64,000 nucleotides of DNA from positions 1,240,001 to 1,304,000 of the forward strand of contig NZ_AP024898.1 of assembly GCF_024529975.1 (NCBI RefSeq), in the 5' to 3' direction. Source of the stretch: Vibrio quintilis (lineage in GTDB: Bacteria > Pseudomonadota > Gammaproteobacteria > Enterobacterales > Vibrionaceae). Positions 1 through 10,629 of the stretch are shown here, one piece after another. The notes under the pieces are model-generated. The model was not told the origin of the DNA. It did no database searches and saw only the letters and a program-made list of their open reading frames with translations. Within the stretch, counting starts at the first letter, position 1. Each line of letters starts with the position of its first letter. A program made the position numbers and the translations under genes.

Positions 1-798
1 CTGAAAGGCTGGTCTTTAATCGGAGATGCCCTGTCCCATTCCGTTGTCCCGGGCGTTGCTGGTGCTTATGCGCTGGGACTTCCCTACTCTGCCGGTGCAT
101 TTATTGCGGGGTTTCTGGCATCGATCGGGATTGCTTTGCTGCGAACGCTGTCTCATTTAAAAGAAGACGCCATTATTGGTTTTATCTTCACCACATTTTT
201 CGCATCAGGCTTATTACTGGTTTCACTCAATCCAACCTCCGTGAATATTGAAGGAATTATTTTCGGCAATATCTTAACTATCAGCCCTTCAGATTTAATG
301 CAGATGGTGATAATTGCCGTGGTTTCCTTTGCTGTGCTGACACTGCTCTGGAAAGATTTAATGCTGGTATTTTTTGATGAAACCCAGGCGTCTTCCGTTG
401 GCCTGTCCCCCACTGTGCTGAAAGTCATTTTCTTCACTATTTTAAGTGCCTGTACGGTTGCTTCACTGCAAACCGTTGGCGCAATTCTGGTGATAGCGAT
501 GGTGATAACACCGGGTGCAACCGCTTATTTATTAACCGACCGTTTTGGCTGGTTACTGATCATTTCAATTTCCATCGGCATTATCAGCTGCGCACTGGGC
601 GCCTACCTGAGTTATTTCCTCGATGGCGCAACCGGTGGTGTAATTGTCGTCATCCAGACGCTGTTCTTTCTGGTTGCATTCTTTTTCGCACCGAAATACG
701 GCATGCTGGCAACCCGGACCAATATCCGTGAAGAAAATAAACGTCAGACAGCCAGCAGACATCAGCCTGGCATCAATCCGAAAATGAGGCGCTTATAA
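1..798 (+). CDS. sitC: Metal ABC transporter permease, SitC/YfeC type (5' truncated by window)
   Basis: The frame is open from base 1, so the N-terminus lies outside the window and 265 residues remain. This is an inner-membrane permease of the ABC-3 family that moves Mn2+ or Fe2+ inward. The visible part is almost wholly hydrophobic, with repeated membrane segments. It starts with the family signature LKGWSLIGDALSHSVVPGV, which also occurs in the next gene. The stop overlaps the next start (TAATG), so the two are translationally coupled. Two adjacent homologous permeases are the hallmark of SitABCD/YfeABCD systems; the binding protein and ATPase would lie upstream. The metal cannot be decided from sequence alone. 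Confidence 0.85.
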   Translation: MKGWSLIGDALSHSVVPGVAGAYALGLPYSAGAFIAGFLASIGIALLRTLSHLKEDAIIGFIFTTFFASGLLLVSLNPTSVNIEGIIFGNILTISPSDLMQMVIIAVVSFAVLTLLWKDLMLVFFDETQASSVGLSPTVLKVIFFTILSACTVASLQTVGAILVIAMVITPGATAYLLTDRFGWLLIISISIGIISCALGAYLSYFLDGATGGVIVVIQTLFFLVAFFFAPKYGMLATRTNIREENKRQTASRHQPGINPKMRRL

Positions 799-1661
799 TG
801 GATCATATTATTCACTGGTTTCTCGACCCGTTTCAGTTTGAATTCATGCGGCGGGCACTCTGGGCAGGTCTGGCAGTTGGCGCAGTCTGTGCTGTTCTTT
901 CCTGCTATCTGATTCTCAAAGGCTGGTCACTGATGGGAGATGCGATTTCTCATGCTGTTCTGCCTGGTATTGTGATTGCGTATGTTACAGGGATTGCCCT
1001 GCCGATCGGCGCCTTTGCTTCCGGACTGACCTGCGCCCTGCTCACCGGCTATATCAAAGAGAACAGCCGGGTCAAAGAAGATACGGTCATGGGTATTGTG
1101 TATTCAGGCATGTTTGCTTTAGGTCTGGTGCTTTTCACTAAAGTGGAAACTGAACAGCATCTGCTGCACATTCTGTTTGGTAACATGCTTGGGATTAACG
1201 ACTATGAGTTCCTGCAAACCGTGATCATTTCTCTGATCGTGTTTGTCATCATTGTGCTGTTCAGAAAAGATTTTTTACTGTACTGCTTCGACAAAAGCCA
1301 TGCCCGGGTCGTTGGATTACCGGTTGTATTTATTCACTACAGCCTGCTGATTCTGTTATCACTGACCATCGTGGCAACAATACAAGCTGTCGGTGTCATC
1401 ATGGTCGTCGCGATGCTGGTTTCTCCGGGCATTACCGCATTTGTATTAACCAAACAGTTCAGCAAAATGATGTGGATTGCACTCGCGGTTTCGCTGACTT
1501 CTATTGTCGCCGGCATTTTAGTCAGCTTTTATATTGATGGGGCAACCAGCGCCTGTATTGTGCTGGTGCAGGCGGCATTTTTCATCGCTGCACTGACAAC
1601 ATCCAGACTGAAAAACAGGGCCCGTCTTTCTTCGGGAAAGAACACCCTGATTGCAAATTGA
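798..1661 (+). CDS. sitD: Metal ABC transporter permease, SitD/YfeD type
   Basis: The product is 287 residues, the usual length for this family. It is a second ABC-3 permease and probable heterodimer partner of the preceding one. It carries the same signature (LKGWSLMGDAISHAVLPGI, residues about 35-55) followed by about seven further hydrophobic segments. The start codon overlaps the stop of the upstream gene by one base. A strong hairpin and a palindromic repeat follow the gene, so it probably ends the operon. Mn/Fe uptake is inferred from family. Confidence 0.88.
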   Translation: MDHIIHWFLDPFQFEFMRRALWAGLAVGAVCAVLSCYLILKGWSLMGDAISHAVLPGIVIAYVTGIALPIGAFASGLTCALLTGYIKENSRVKEDTVMGIVYSGMFALGLVLFTKVETEQHLLHILFGNMLGINDYEFLQTVIISLIVFVIIVLFRKDFLLYCFDKSHARVVGLPVVFIHYSLLILLSLTIVATIQAVGVIMVVAMLVSPGITAFVLTKQFSKMMWIALAVSLTSIVAGILVSFYIDGATSACIVLVQAAFFIAALTTSRLKNRARLSSGKNTLIAN

Positions 1662-1693
1662 AGCCCTTAACTCCGGGATACATTCCCCTGAGA

Positions 1694-1733
1694 TATACCC
1701 AAACAACCTGAAGATGCAGGTTGCTTGGGTATA
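1694..1733. repeat. Palindromic repeat, 40-bp form
   Basis: An imperfect palindrome of the form tatacccaaacaacctgaa / gatgcaggttgcttgggtata, just downstream of the metal permease operon. It is one of about thirteen related copies in the window, all between genes or at gene ends. The arms could fold in RNA on either strand. Confidence 0.9.
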
Positions 1734-1779
1734 GATCACTCCCGGGTGAGAGCGCTTCAGAACATATCAACTAACCAGA

Positions 1780-1812
1780 CTGCCGGTGGTAAAACACATT
1801 CACCACCGGCAG
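1780..1812. terminator. Hairpin between convergent genes
   Basis: A perfect 11-bp inverted repeat (CTGCCGGTGGT / ACCACCGGCAG) with an 11-base loop lies between the converging permease operon and yidE-like gene, only 7 bases past the latter's stop. There is no clear U-tract, so bidirectional termination is plausible but not certain. Confidence 0.5.
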
Positions 1813-1819
1813 CAAAGCA

Positions 1820-3493
1820 TTATCCCCCACCTCCGGTCGTCCATAACAGCACCGCGATGATTTGTGGTGTCAGAATTCTCAGACACATAACCAGCGGATA
1901 AACCGTTGCATAAGCCAGCGCAGAAGCGCCACTGGTCGGGTGAATCGAATTAGCAAATGCCAGCGCCGGCGGATCAGTCATCGAACCTGCCATCAGGCCA
2001 CAAATAGTCAGATAATTCAGTTTACCGGATAACCGGGCAAGCAGGCCCACCGTAAGTAACGGCACCAGTGTAATCACCATCCCCAGTCCCATCCAGGTGA
2101 GCCCTTCTCCATCCAGAATTGTGGTGAAAAAATTACCGCCGCAACTGATCCCGACAACCGCCAGAAACAACACAATACCGATTTCCCTTAATGCCAGATT
2201 GGCACTGGGCGGCATAAACCAGTACAAACGTCCGATACTGCCGATTCTGGCCAAAATAATCGCAACAATTAACGGCCCGCCCGCCAGGCCCAGTTTTAAC
2301 GGAGCTGGTAAGTGCGGCAGTTGAAAAGGAACAGAGCCAAGCAATACCCCTAAACCAATGCCAATAAACACAGGAAGCATCTGCACATTTTGTAACTGAC
2401 TGGTTTTGTTGCCGATCATCCGCCCGACGTAGTCAATGTCAGCCTGCTGACCGATAATATACAGAATATCCCCGAACTGAAGCACAGAATCCCGGTTCGC
2501 CACCAGCTCAACGCCAGCCCGATTCAGGCGGGAGATGACGACATTATGCTGATGTTTGATATCAAGCTCTCCAAGATGTTTCCCCAACACTTTTTCATGG
2601 GTGACAACAATCCGGTCACTCTTGAGAATCGTCCCTTTGGTTGACAAAGATTCCGCCACCTCACTACCGATAATTAACGTTGCCCGGTGCAGTTTCTCCT
2701 GATCAGCGCCGACAAAATGCAAATAATCACCAACATTTAAAATCGTCTCAGCTCCGGGTACCTGAAGATTGCCCCGGGTTTTCACCCGTGAGCAGACAAT
2801 GTCCTCTCCGACCAAAGATACCAGCTCCGGAAACTTCATCCCGTCCATATTGGGATTTTCAATCAGGATATTCACTGACTGCAGATTTTTCACTTTTCCG
2901 GCGCTTCTGCTGTCGTACAAATCAGCTTCTTTATCCACGCTGATTTCGAATATAATCCGGATCAGCCACATTGATAGCAGAATCCCTAAAATGCCAAACG
3001 GATAAGCCATCGCATAACCCAGCCCCAGCAGATCCGTCTGACGGGTCGCTTCACCTAATTCCTGCAAAACCTGCTGACCCGCAGCCAGTGAAGGCGTATT
3101 TGTCACTGCACCGGAAAAAATGCCCAGAATGACATGCAGCGGTAAATCAAACATAAAATAAAGCGACACCGCAGTCAGGCCGCCAAGCAAAACAATACTG
3201 AATGCCAGCCCGTTCAGCTTTAACCCGCTACTCTTGAGTGACGCGAAAAAACCTGGCCCGACCTGAATTCCAATCGTGTAAACAAACAGGATCAAGCCAA
3301 ACTCTTTGATAAAATGCATTGCATGATGATCAAGGTGCCAGCCAAACTGACTGATAAAATGTCCGACAAAAATACCGCCAAACAACACCCCGCCGATCCC
3401 CAGACCAACCCCTTTGATTTTCAGCCCGCCCAGCCACAGACCGACCACCGCCACAACAGACAGAACCAGTAAAGAAAGTGCGATTTCACCCAT
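1820..3493 (-). CDS. yidE: YidE/AspT-family putative transport protein
   Basis: The product is 557 residues, very close in length and sequence to E. coli YidE. The N-terminal half has about five membrane segments and contains [36 protein letters not shown] and [14 protein letters not shown]. Two TrkA-C-like (RCK_C) cytoplasmic domains occupy about residues 195-370, and a second membrane block contains [17 protein letters not shown] and [14 protein letters not shown]. The family belongs to the aspartate:alanine exchanger superfamily, but the YidE substrate is unknown. It is monocistronic and converges with the metal permease genes. Confidence 0.93.
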   Translation of the reverse strand: MGEIALSLLVLSVVAVVGLWLGGLKIKGVGLGIGGVLFGGIFVGHFISQFGWHLDHHAMHFIKEFGLILFVYTIGIQVGPGFFASLKSSGLKLNGLAFSIVLLGGLTAVSLYFMFDLPLHVILGIFSGAVTNTPSLAAGQQVLQELGEATRQTDLLGLGYAMAYPFGILGILLSMWLIRIIFEISVDKEADLYDSRSAGKVKNLQSVNILIENPNMDGMKFPELVSLVGEDIVCSRVKTRGNLQVPGAETILNVGDYLHFVGADQEKLHRATLIIGSEVAESLSTKGTILKSDRIVVTHEKVLGKHLGELDIKHQHNVVISRLNRAGVELVANRDSVLQFGDILYIIGQQADIDYVGRMIGNKTSQLQNVQMLPVFIGIGLGVLLGSVPFQLPHLPAPLKLGLAGGPLIVAIILARIGSIGRLYWFMPPSANLALREIGIVLFLAVVGISCGGNFFTTILDGEGLTWMGLGMVITLVPLLTVGLLARLSGKLNYLTICGLMAGSMTDPPALAFANSIHPTSGASALAYATVYPLVMCLRILTPQIIAVLLWTTGGGG

Positions 3494-3841
3494 AATTTAT
3501 TGTCCGTTATCAGAGAGACAGATTAAACACCGGGCAGCATTCAGAATACCGCTGCTTCGATAGCTGACAGGCCCGATACCGATGCAACATGAATGGATTT
3601 TTTGGGTATACATATTCATTCAATGCATCATAAGCACCAAGTTTATCGCTTTGAAGAATAATCAGATTTGATGGAGGCGACACAATAAAAGATTAGAAAT
3701 GTCAGAAATGGAGGAATGTTATAAAGTGTGAGCTCAATATACCCAAACAACCTGAACATGCAGGTTGTTTGGGTATCGCATATCAACAGTCATACCTGAC
3801 CGGTAAAAAGCGATAATTCCGGGCCCCGGACAATCATAACA
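3494..3841. other. Intergenic region with one repeat copy
   Basis: 348 bases between the YidE start and the rbsR stop. It holds the palindromic repeat at 3738-3776 and a lone half-arm (ttgggtatac) near 3603. No convincing coding sequence or RNA gene is seen. Confidence 0.7.
3738..3776. repeat. Palindromic repeat, 40-bp class
   Basis: A copy of the tatacccaa...ttgggtat family with a centre variant (gaacatg in place of gaagatg), placed about 65 bases downstream of the rbsR stop. Confidence 0.88.
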
Positions 3842-4855
3842 TCACGACCCGGCATGATATTCCCTCACACTATCCCGGATGACCAGCTCCGGTTCCAGAT
3901 GCACGACCTGCGGCTCATCCGGCTGATTTTCCAGCCGGTTCAGCAGCGCTTCCACAGCAGCCGTTCCCAGCCGGTATTTCGGCTGATGAATCGTGGTTAA
4001 AGACGGCGTCATATACTTCGCGATATAGATATCATCATATCCGATGACCGACAGTTGCTGCGGAATCTGAATTCCCCGGCCTGTGGCCGCATTAATCAGC
4101 CCCATCGCCATCATATCATTACAGACAAAGACAGCACTGGGCAAAGTTTTCTGCGCATACAAACGCTGAAAAGCATCATAACCGCCATCGGATTCAAAGT
4201 TTGATTCAACAACCCACGCCGGATTCATCTCCAGCCCGGCCTCTTGCATCGCTTGCTGATACCCTTCATAACGCATCTGCGCCTGATTGCGTTTTAACGG
4301 CCCGGTGACACAAGCGATCTGCGTATGCCCGGACTGAATCAAATGCTGCGTTGCCAGATAACCACCCAACAACGAATTATCCTGGATTTTATCGCAGGTA
4401 AAATGCATCGCCCCCCAGTCCATCACCACTACAGGCACGTCCGGAAAGCGGTCAAACGCATCGATATGTTCTCCGGCAAGTGTCGGACACATCAGAATCA
4501 ACCCGTCCACCCGTCGCTCCAGCAGCGTGTTAATGGAGGATTGCATACGCTGGTCATCGCCCTCGGTATTACACAGGATAAGATTGTAACCTTTATGAAA
4601 ACAGCTCCGCTCAACGCCTTTCACCACTTCGCCGAAAAACGGGTTGGTTGAGGTTGTTACCAACATACCGAATGTCCGGGTTCGGTTCATCTTCAGGCTG
4701 CGGGCCAGTGCCGAAGGCGTATAATTTAATTCTTTCGCCGCCCGGTTGACCCGGTCGGCAATCTCATCACTGACAAACCGGGTTTTATTGATCACATGGC
4801 TGACCGTCGATGTTGAAACCCCGGCAAGTTTTGCAATATCTTTCATCGTCGCCAT
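3842..4855 (-). CDS. rbsR: Ribose operon repressor RbsR (LacI family)
   Basis: A 337-residue LacI/GalR regulator that should release its operator on binding ribose. The N-terminal helix-turn-helix reads MATMKDIAKLAGVSTSTVSH, nearly identical to E. coli RbsR, followed by NYTPSALARSL (hinge) and a periplasmic-binding-like core with LCNTEGDDQRM and VIGYDDI. The start is set at the MATM methionine because GGGAG lies 8 bases upstream; an ATG three codons earlier has no better site. It is last in the ribose cluster, 16 bases after rbsK. The probable target is the palindrome at 9985-10002, implying autoregulation. Confidence 0.95.
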   Translation of the reverse strand: MATMKDIAKLAGVSTSTVSHVINKTRFVSDEIADRVNRAAKELNYTPSALARSLKMNRTRTFGMLVTTSTNPFFGEVVKGVERSCFHKGYNLILCNTEGDDQRMQSSINTLLERRVDGLILMCPTLAGEHIDAFDRFPDVPVVVMDWGAMHFTCDKIQDNSLLGGYLATQHLIQSGHTQIACVTGPLKRNQAQMRYEGYQQAMQEAGLEMNPAWVVESNFESDGGYDAFQRLYAQKTLPSAVFVCNDMMAMGLINAATGRGIQIPQQLSVIGYDDIYIAKYMTPSLTTIHQPKYRLGTAAVEALLNRLENQPDEPQVVHLEPELVIRDSVREYHAGS

Positions 4856-4871
4856 TGTGATCACTCCCTGA

Positions 4872-5789
4872 TTAATGTTGTGCTAAAAATGTATTGACTT
4901 CATCCCGCTGCGGAATAGAAGTCTGGGCACCAAAACGGGTGACAGAAATCGCAGCTGCGGCATGGGCAAACTGAATCGCCGCATTCAGCGTCTGCCCTTC
5001 CAGCAATGCAGTAACTAAAGCGCCGTTGAAGGTATCACCCGCTGCAGTCGTATCCGTCGCCTCAACCCGGAACCCGGGAATCAGACGACCTTCACCGGCT
5101 TCACTGACCCAAACACCTTTCGCACCTAAAGTGATCAATACGGTCGGTATATGCTTTGCGTGCAGCACTTCAGCCGCCTGTTGTGCGGTCACTTCATCCG
5201 TGACGGTAACGCCGGTCAGCACTTCGGCTTCAGTTTCATTAGGCGTAATCATATCAACCCGCGCCAGTAATTCATCAGATAAATGACGGGCCGGTGCCGG
5301 GTTCAGAATCACTTTGGTTTGATGCTCTGCCGCATACTGAAGCGCCTGAAAAACACCCTCAACCGGCGTTTCGAGCTGAATCAGTAAATAATCAGCCGCT
5401 GCGATCAACGGCCTGTGACCGGCCACAAAATCCGGTGTCACTTTTGCGTTCGCCTCGGCAGAAATACAGATCGAATTCTCTCCGGCATCACTGACCTGAA
5501 TCATCGCAATGCCTGTAGGACACTCAGGTATCACGCTCACCGCAGCAACATCAATCCCATCCTGCTGAAAACGTTCCCGGATCTGAATACCAAAACTATC
5601 ATCACCAACGCAGGCAATAAATCCGGTCCCGGCACCCAAACGGGCAGCCGCAACCGCCTGATTAGCACCCTTGCCACCCGGTATCACCTGATAATCACGC
5701 CCGTGCAGCGTTTCACCCGGACGGGGAAAAGAAGGAACGCGCAACACATGATCGGCATTCACACTTCCGAGTACGACTAATTTACCCAT
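4872..5789 (-). CDS. rbsK: Ribokinase
   Basis: A 305-residue PfkB-family kinase that phosphorylates D-ribose to ribose 5-phosphate. Family motifs are present: GSVNADHVLRVPSFPRPGET near the N-terminus, GGKGANQAVAAARLG, and the catalytic DTTAAGDTFNGAL with its Asp. The start is MGKLVVLG, preceded by GAGGAT; seven in-frame codons upstream are untypical of the family. It is separated from rbsB by 213 bases that hold an attenuator-like hairpin and followed closely by rbsR. Confidence 0.95.
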   Translation of the reverse strand: MGKLVVLGSVNADHVLRVPSFPRPGETLHGRDYQVIPGGKGANQAVAAARLGAGTGFIACVGDDSFGIQIRERFQQDGIDVAAVSVIPECPTGIAMIQVSDAGENSICISAEANAKVTPDFVAGHRPLIAAADYLLIQLETPVEGVFQALQYAAEHQTKVILNPAPARHLSDELLARVDMITPNETEAEVLTGVTVTDEVTAQQAAEVLHAKHIPTVLITLGAKGVWVSEAGEGRLIPGFRVEATDTTAAGDTFNGALVTALLEGQTLNAAIQFAHAAAAISVTRFGAQTSIPQRDEVNTFLAQH

Positions 5790-5924
5790 AATTATTATCC
5801 TCAAAATCAATCCAGTCTGAGTCAGATATATGTTTTCAAATCAGAAATCACGACATTGCGGAAAGGTGTCGTAACCCGGAAAAATATAACTCCGGAAAAG
5901 ATATAGCTGACCCGGCTGTGAAAA

Positions 5925-5951
5925 ATATGCCCCTCACCACAAGGGGCATAT
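5925..5951 (-). terminator. Intercistronic terminator/attenuator between rbsB and rbsK
   Basis: A 10-bp perfect stem (ATATGCCCCT / AGGGGCATAT) with a 7-base loop, followed on the minus strand by a T5 run. It lies downstream of rbsB and upstream of rbsK, so it probably lowers rbsKR expression relative to the transporter genes. Confidence 0.7.
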
Positions 5952-6002
5952 GGATTATCATTGTGGAGCAATGACAAACAGGTCAGTCAGAAAGCACCGG
6001 GC

Positions 6003-6881
6003 TTACTGGCTGATCACTTTCAGAGGAACCGGAATGTTTGCAGGTACTTTTTCGCCTTTGAGCATTTTGTCTGCAGTTTCAATACCCAGCGCACCAATCA
6101 TGTCAGGTTGCTGTGCGATAGTTGCGGCAAGCTGGCCGCGTTTAACCGCTTTTATTCCGTCATCAGTACCATCAAAACCGACGATCATCACTTTTTTACC
6201 TGAAGCCTGAACCGCACGGATCGCACCCAGTGCCATTTCATCGTTTTGGGCAAACACTGCCTGTAAATCAGGATGCGCCGCCAACAGGTTCTCCATCACG
6301 TTCAGACCTTTTGTCCGGTCAAAGTCTGCAGGCTGGCTGGCCAGTAGTTTGAAGTGGCGGCTTTTGACTGTTTTCATGAAACCAGCACCACGTTCACGGG
6401 CAGCAGATGTACCGGCGATTCCTTCAAGCTGAATCACTTTCGCGCCATCACCCAGCTTGTCCGCAATAAAGTTACCTGCCATTTCACCACCAGCCACGTT
6501 ATCGGAGGCAATATGACTGACCACGTTACCGCGGCTGGCACCCCGGTCCAGTGTGATCACCGGTACTTTTGAACGGTTTGCCATCCGGATGGCATTGGAT
6601 ACCGCATCAGAATCAGTCGGGTTAATCAAAATCGCTTTGACACCACGCACCATTAAATCTTCAACGTTGGATAACTCCTTGCTGGGATCATTTTGTGAAT
6701 CCAGCACAATCAGATGATATCCGAGGTCTTTTGCCTTTGCTTCAGCGCCATCTTTCATCGTGACAAAAAACGGATTATTGAGAGTGGAGAGTACAATGGC
6801 GATAGTTTCCTGAGCCTGAGCGCTCAGTGACACCATCGATGACAGCAATGCCGTAGCAATGAAAGTTGCAATTTTTTTCAT
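6003..6881 (-). CDS. rbsB: Ribose ABC transporter periplasmic binding protein
   Basis: The product is 292 residues. A Sec signal peptide ([23 protein letters not shown], cleavage near residue 23) precedes a sugar-binding type-1 periplasmic protein. Typical RbsB stretches are [16 protein letters not shown] [38 protein letters not shown] and [12 protein letters not shown]. It captures ribose in the periplasm for RbsAC. An inverted repeat lies in the rbsC-rbsB gap and a terminator-like hairpin follows rbsB, a pattern that would favour accumulation of the binding-protein message. Confidence 0.96.
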   Translation of the reverse strand: MKKIATFIATALLSSMVSLSAQAQETIAIVLSTLNNPFFVTMKDGAEAKAKDLGYHLIVLDSQNDPSKELSNVEDLMVRGVKAILINPTDSDAVSNAIRMANRSKVPVITLDRGASRGNVVSHIASDNVAGGEMAGNFIADKLGDGAKVIQLEGIAGTSAARERGAGFMKTVKSRHFKLLASQPADFDRTKGLNVMENLLAAHPDLQAVFAQNDEMALGAIRAVQASGKKVMIVGFDGTDDGIKAVKRGQLAATIAQQPDMIGALGIETADKMLKGEKVPANIPVPLKVISQ

Positions 6882-6905
6882 ATTTGTTGTCCTTTATCTT
6901 TGTCC

Positions 6906-6939
6906 GCAGGGTCAGGGGTCGCGAGGTTGCGAACCCTGC
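6906..6939 (-). other. Intergenic hairpin between rbsC and rbsB
   Basis: Inverted arms GCAGGGT (6906-6912) and ACCCTGC (6933-6939), with further pairing inside, lie in the 90-base rbsC-rbsB gap. No U-tract follows. A role in mRNA stability or differential expression is inferred. Confidence 0.5.
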
Positions 6940-6971
6940 ACGTTCACGATGACTTTTTATTTATCATTCAA

Positions 6972-7952
6972 TTACTTGTTTTTATTATCCACCAGCACTG
7001 CCAGCAAAATAACCACTGCTTTTGCAATCATCTGGTAGTAGGAAGAAACATCCAGCAGGTTCAGCGCATTATTCAGAAACCCGATAATCAGCGCCCCGAC
7101 CAGTGTTCCCATGATGCGGCCTTTACCGCCCATCAGACTGGTTCCACCCAGTACCACAGCGGCGATCGCATCAAGTTCATATCCCATCCCGGCGGTTGGC
7201 TGGGCTGAGGAAAGTCTTGAAGTAACAATAATGCCGGCCAGCGCAGACAACAGCCCGCAAATGGCATAGACACCAACTTTAACCTTGTCGACATTAATCC
7301 CGGACAGACGGGTGGCAGACTCATTGCCGCCCAGCGCATAAACATAGCGGCCAAAACGGGTGTGATTGAGCAGATACCACGCCAGTCCGAAGACCAAAGC
7401 CATCAGCCAGACCGGCACAGGTACACCAAACAGATAACCGGTTCCGAACCAGGCAAACGCATCCGCCACATCGGTAAAACCAGTCGAAATCGGCCGTCCT
7501 TCAGTGTAAACCATGGTCACACCCCGTAATAACGTCATCGTCACCAGGGTGGCAATAAATGCCTGCACCTTCCCTTTGGCTATGATAGCGCCGCTCAGTC
7601 CGCCAAGCAGCAGCCCGGCAATCAGGGTAGCAGGCACCGCAACCAGTACCGGCAGTTCAAGCGCAATCATACTGGCAGCCAGTGCACCACACAGCGCCAG
7701 CACCGATCCGACACTCAAATCAATCCCGGCGGTCAGAATGACCAGCGTCATCCCGACAGCGATAATCGCATTCACAGACGTTTGCCGTAAAATATTCAGC
7801 AGATTATCGACCGTGAAAAAATGTGGATTTAAAAACGACACAACGACAATCAAAAAAAGCAAAGCAATCAGAGATTTTTGTTCAATCAGCCACGCTTTAC
7901 TGAACCATTTTTTTTCAGACATAACTGGTTTATCCATAGATTTCGTGTTCAT
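6972..7952 (-). CDS. rbsC: Ribose ABC transporter permease
   Basis: A 326-residue inner-membrane permease with about eight to ten hydrophobic segments. Family motifs include [35 protein letters not shown] and [13 protein letters not shown]. The start is MNTKSMDKP; its ATG overlaps the rbsA stop as ATGA (7949-7952). The N-terminal cytoplasmic extension ([17 protein letters not shown]...) is typical of Vibrio and enteric RbsC. Confidence 0.95.
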   Translation of the reverse strand: MNTKSMDKPVMSEKKWFSKAWLIEQKSLIALLFLIVVVSFLNPHFFTVDNLLNILRQTSVNAIIAVGMTLVILTAGIDLSVGSVLALCGALAASMIALELPVLVAVPATLIAGLLLGGLSGAIIAKGKVQAFIATLVTMTLLRGVTMVYTEGRPISTGFTDVADAFAWFGTGYLFGVPVPVWLMALVFGLAWYLLNHTRFGRYVYALGGNESATRLSGINVDKVKVGVYAICGLLSALAGIIVTSRLSSAQPTAGMGYELDAIAAVVLGGTSLMGGKGRIMGTLVGALIIGFLNNALNLLDVSSYYQMIAKAVVILLAVLVDNKNK

Positions 7953-9454
7953 GCTGCCTCCCCGTGAGTCTGCTTGCCGACTGCACAAGCCAGCAGGTTT
8001 TCCTGATTCGCATCTTTGGCGTCAAATGTTCCGCTAATGCGTCCTTCATGCATCACCAGAATGCGATCACTCATCCCGAGGACCTCAGGCATTTCAGAAG
8101 ACACCAGAATAATGCTCATGCCTTCTGACTTAAATTTGTTAATTAACTGATAGATTTCTTTCTTGGCACCGACATCAACCCCGCGGGTCGGTTCATCCAG
8201 AATCAGCACTTTAGGCCGGGTCATTAATCCTTTCGCAATCGCCACTTTCTGCTGATTCCCACCCGATAAATTACCGATAATCTGTTCTTTGGTTGGTGTC
8301 TTAATATTGAACAGGCGGATGAAGTCTTCCACGGCGGTTTTTTCATCCTGATGGCGGATTTGCCAGCCTTGAGAAAGCTGATTCAAAGCACACAAAGACA
8401 TATTTTCTTTCACAGAAAGCCCGAGTACTAAACCATCACCTTTACGATCTTCTGAAATGTAAGCAATACCGTTCGCCAGACCGTCCTGTGGACTAACCGG
8501 ATTAATCGTTTTACCTTCCAGATTAATCACGCCTTTTTCACTGGGCAGCGCACCATAAATCACCTTCATCAGTTCAGTCCGGCCTGCGCCCATCAGCCCG
8601 GAAACACCGAGAATCTCGCCTTTGTGCAGCTGAAAGCTGACATCCCGGACACCCGAACCAGTCAAACCGATCACTTCCAGGCTGATTTCACCGGCAGTCA
8701 CATCAACCCGCGGATACTGCTCATCCAGTTTCCGGCCGACCATCATTTCAATCAGCTGATCTTCATCCAGTTCAGAGACCATTTTCTGGCCGATAAATTT
8801 GCCGTCACGTAACACGGTCACATCATCACAAACCTCAAAGATCTCTTTCAGGCGATGTGAAATATACACAATCCCGCAACCTTGTGAGCGCAACTCACGA
8901 ATCACACTGAATAAAGACTCAGTTTCCGTATCCGTCAAGGCGTCAGTTGGCTCATCCATGATGATGACCTTTGAATCAAACGAGAGTGCTTTGGCAATTT
9001 CTACCATCTGCTGCTCACCCAGACTGAGATCACCCAGCAGTGTTTTGGAACTGTGACGCACATTCAAACGCTTTAGCAACTTATCAGCGTCAGCGTACAT
9101 CTGCGGCCACAGAATCCGCCCGAATGCGTTGGTTCTCTCCCGCCCGAGAAAGATATTCTCAGCGATTGTCAGCTCAGGAATCAGATTTAACTCCTGATGA
9201 ATAATCGATATACCGGCTTCCTGAGAGTCTTTCGGTCCTTTAAAGTCAGTGACTTCACCCTGATATGTAATCTCACCGGCGTCTTTGGTGTAAATCCCGG
9301 TCAACACCTTCATTAAGGTCGATTTACCTGCGCCGTTTTCTCCCATCAGTGCCATCACCCGTCCCGGATAAACACTTAAACCGGCCTGATCAAGTGCCTT
9401 GACTCCCGGAAAAGCTTTGTCAATCTGATGTAGCGCTAAAATGGGCTGTGTCAT
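7949..9454 (-). CDS. rbsA: Ribose ABC transporter ATP-binding protein
   Basis: A 501-residue protein with two fused ABC domains, as usual for sugar importers. The first has Walker [10 protein letters not shown] (38-46), signature [10 protein letters not shown] and Walker [12 protein letters not shown]. The second has the degenerate Walker [10 protein letters not shown], signature [10 protein letters not shown] and Walker [13 protein letters not shown]. It powers ribose import with RbsC and RbsB. It overlaps rbsC by 4 bases and sits 46 bases after rbsD. Confidence 0.96.
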   Translation of the reverse strand: MTQPILALHQIDKAFPGVKALDQAGLSVYPGRVMALMGENGAGKSTLMKVLTGIYTKDAGEITYQGEVTDFKGPKDSQEAGISIIHQELNLIPELTIAENIFLGRERTNAFGRILWPQMYADADKLLKRLNVRHSSKTLLGDLSLGEQQMVEIAKALSFDSKVIIMDEPTDALTDTETESLFSVIRELRSQGCGIVYISHRLKEIFEVCDDVTVLRDGKFIGQKMVSELDEDQLIEMMVGRKLDEQYPRVDVTAGEISLEVIGLTGSGVRDVSFQLHKGEILGVSGLMGAGRTELMKVIYGALPSEKGVINLEGKTINPVSPQDGLANGIAYISEDRKGDGLVLGLSVKENMSLCALNQLSQGWQIRHQDEKTAVEDFIRLFNIKTPTKEQIIGNLSGGNQQKVAIAKGLMTRPKVLILDEPTRGVDVGAKKEIYQLINKFKSEGMSIILVSSEMPEVLGMSDRILVMHEGRISGTFDAKDANQENLLACAVGKQTHGEAA

Positions 9455-9500
9455 GACTTCACCTCAACCATTGTCTGACTATGCTAAAAAACCACATATG

Positions 9501-9920
9501 CTAAAAAACCACACCAACCTGAAAAATTACATTGGCGTAAGGCGTGCATTCACCGGTGCGGACAATCGCCCGGCTCTGACGGGTACGGCCTTTGAATGCT
9601 TCATGGGGAATGTACGCTGTCTCTACCGGCTGACCGGTTTTCTGTGATTCTTCATCCAGTACTGCCAGCAACGCCTGATGCAGTTCAGGACTTTTCTCTG
9701 TAAATTCCTGAGCCATCAGCACCCCTTCAATTTTTAATTCAGACAGCATCGCTCTGACTGTCTCGATAAATCCCGGTACGCCGGGTGTCAGCGCCATATC
9801 AATACGCTGGCAGGTTTCCGGCACCGGCAAACCGGCATCACAAATGGTGATTTCATCCGTGTGTCCCAGCATAGCCACCAGATGAGATAATTCTGAATTC
9901 AGCAGACTGCTCTTTTTCAT
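9501..9920 (-). CDS. rbsD: D-ribose pyranase
   Basis: A 139-residue cytoplasmic enzyme that interconverts pyranose and furanose forms of ribose so that RbsK can use it. It shows SSLLNSELSHLVAMLGHTDEI with the catalytic-region His, the CDAGLPVP stretch and the C-terminal TGECTPYANVIFQVGVVF typical of RbsD. It is the first gene of the operon. GAGGAAAT precedes the ATG, and the operator lies 65-82 bases upstream. Confidence 0.96.
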   Translation of the reverse strand: MKKSSLLNSELSHLVAMLGHTDEITICDAGLPVPETCQRIDMALTPGVPGFIETVRAMLSELKIEGVLMAQEFTEKSPELHQALLAVLDEESQKTGQPVETAYIPHEAFKGRTRQSRAIVRTGECTPYANVIFQVGVVF

Positions 9921-9984
9921 ATCATTTCCTCAGCCTTCTATTTTTGTCTTGTTGCGAAACACCCTGAAGTGACCAAAAAATAAC

Positions 9985-10002
9985 CATCGAAACGTTTCGA
10001 TG
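9985..10002 (-). promoter_or_regulatory. RbsR operator
   Basis: A perfect 18-bp palindrome, CATCGAAACGTTTCGATG. Its core CGAAACGTTTCG matches the core of the E. coli RbsR operator and the LacI-family pattern. It sits 65 bases upstream of the rbsD ATG, where a promoter would be expected. Confidence 0.88.
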
Positions 10003-10159
10003 AAAATATATATTGAATAAAAGTAAAAAAAAGTCACCCGAATCGGGTTTGTGAAGCGGATCGTGCAGAAAAAACCAAACGGGAGTAAAATCTTGAACAA
10101 GATCACTAACAAAGCAATCAATAGAAAAGCATCAGATTGCATCTGTTTTCACCGGGATC

Positions 10160-10206
10160 TATACCCAAGCAACCTGAAGATGCAGGGTTCAGGTTGCTTG
10201 GGTATA
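10160..10206. repeat. Palindromic repeat, 47-bp form
   Basis: The same termini as the 40-bp repeats but with seven extra central bases (the centre reads gcagggttcaggtt). The extra bases match the junction found in the longer 94-bp copy, suggesting a deletion series. Confidence 0.9.
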
Positions 10207-10629
10207 TCACCGTATACAAGCGCACTGGTTAAACTTTATTCAACCGTAAACAGATAAGGCGAAAATACTGTCAGGCCTTGTATTTGCGACAATAAAACAA
10301 CGTAAAGTTAAGTAAATCTCCCGGCAGAACGGCTTAGAGTCCGTGCTTTAAATCGTCCTTCATACATATCAAACCAATACCAGCTCCGACCCTTGCTGTA
10401 TCAGCACTTACCGATATCTCAACTAACCAGCATTATTCCCGTTTTTACCAAAAAATTAAGCTCACCTGACAAATCGTTATATTCCATAGCCGCTCTGTCT
10501 GACTTTTCATCCTGATTCCCTTGTGGCAAATTGGTTCCAAAACAAAACAAACGGACCTCGGGCTTTCCCGTATCTGGCAGAATGATGACCGGCCGGGAAG
10601 CAATATCCGTTCAGTATGGTTGAATAAAA
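10207..10629. other. Intergenic region upstream of macA
   Basis: 423 bases after the repeat and before macA. No supported gene or RNA motif is seen. It presumably holds the macA promoter. Confidence 0.6.

Noticed and set aside
10050..10065. CRP-like site tgtga-N6-tcgtg upstream of rbsD
   Set aside because: Only the left half matches the consensus (tgtga); the right half does not, so it is not supported.
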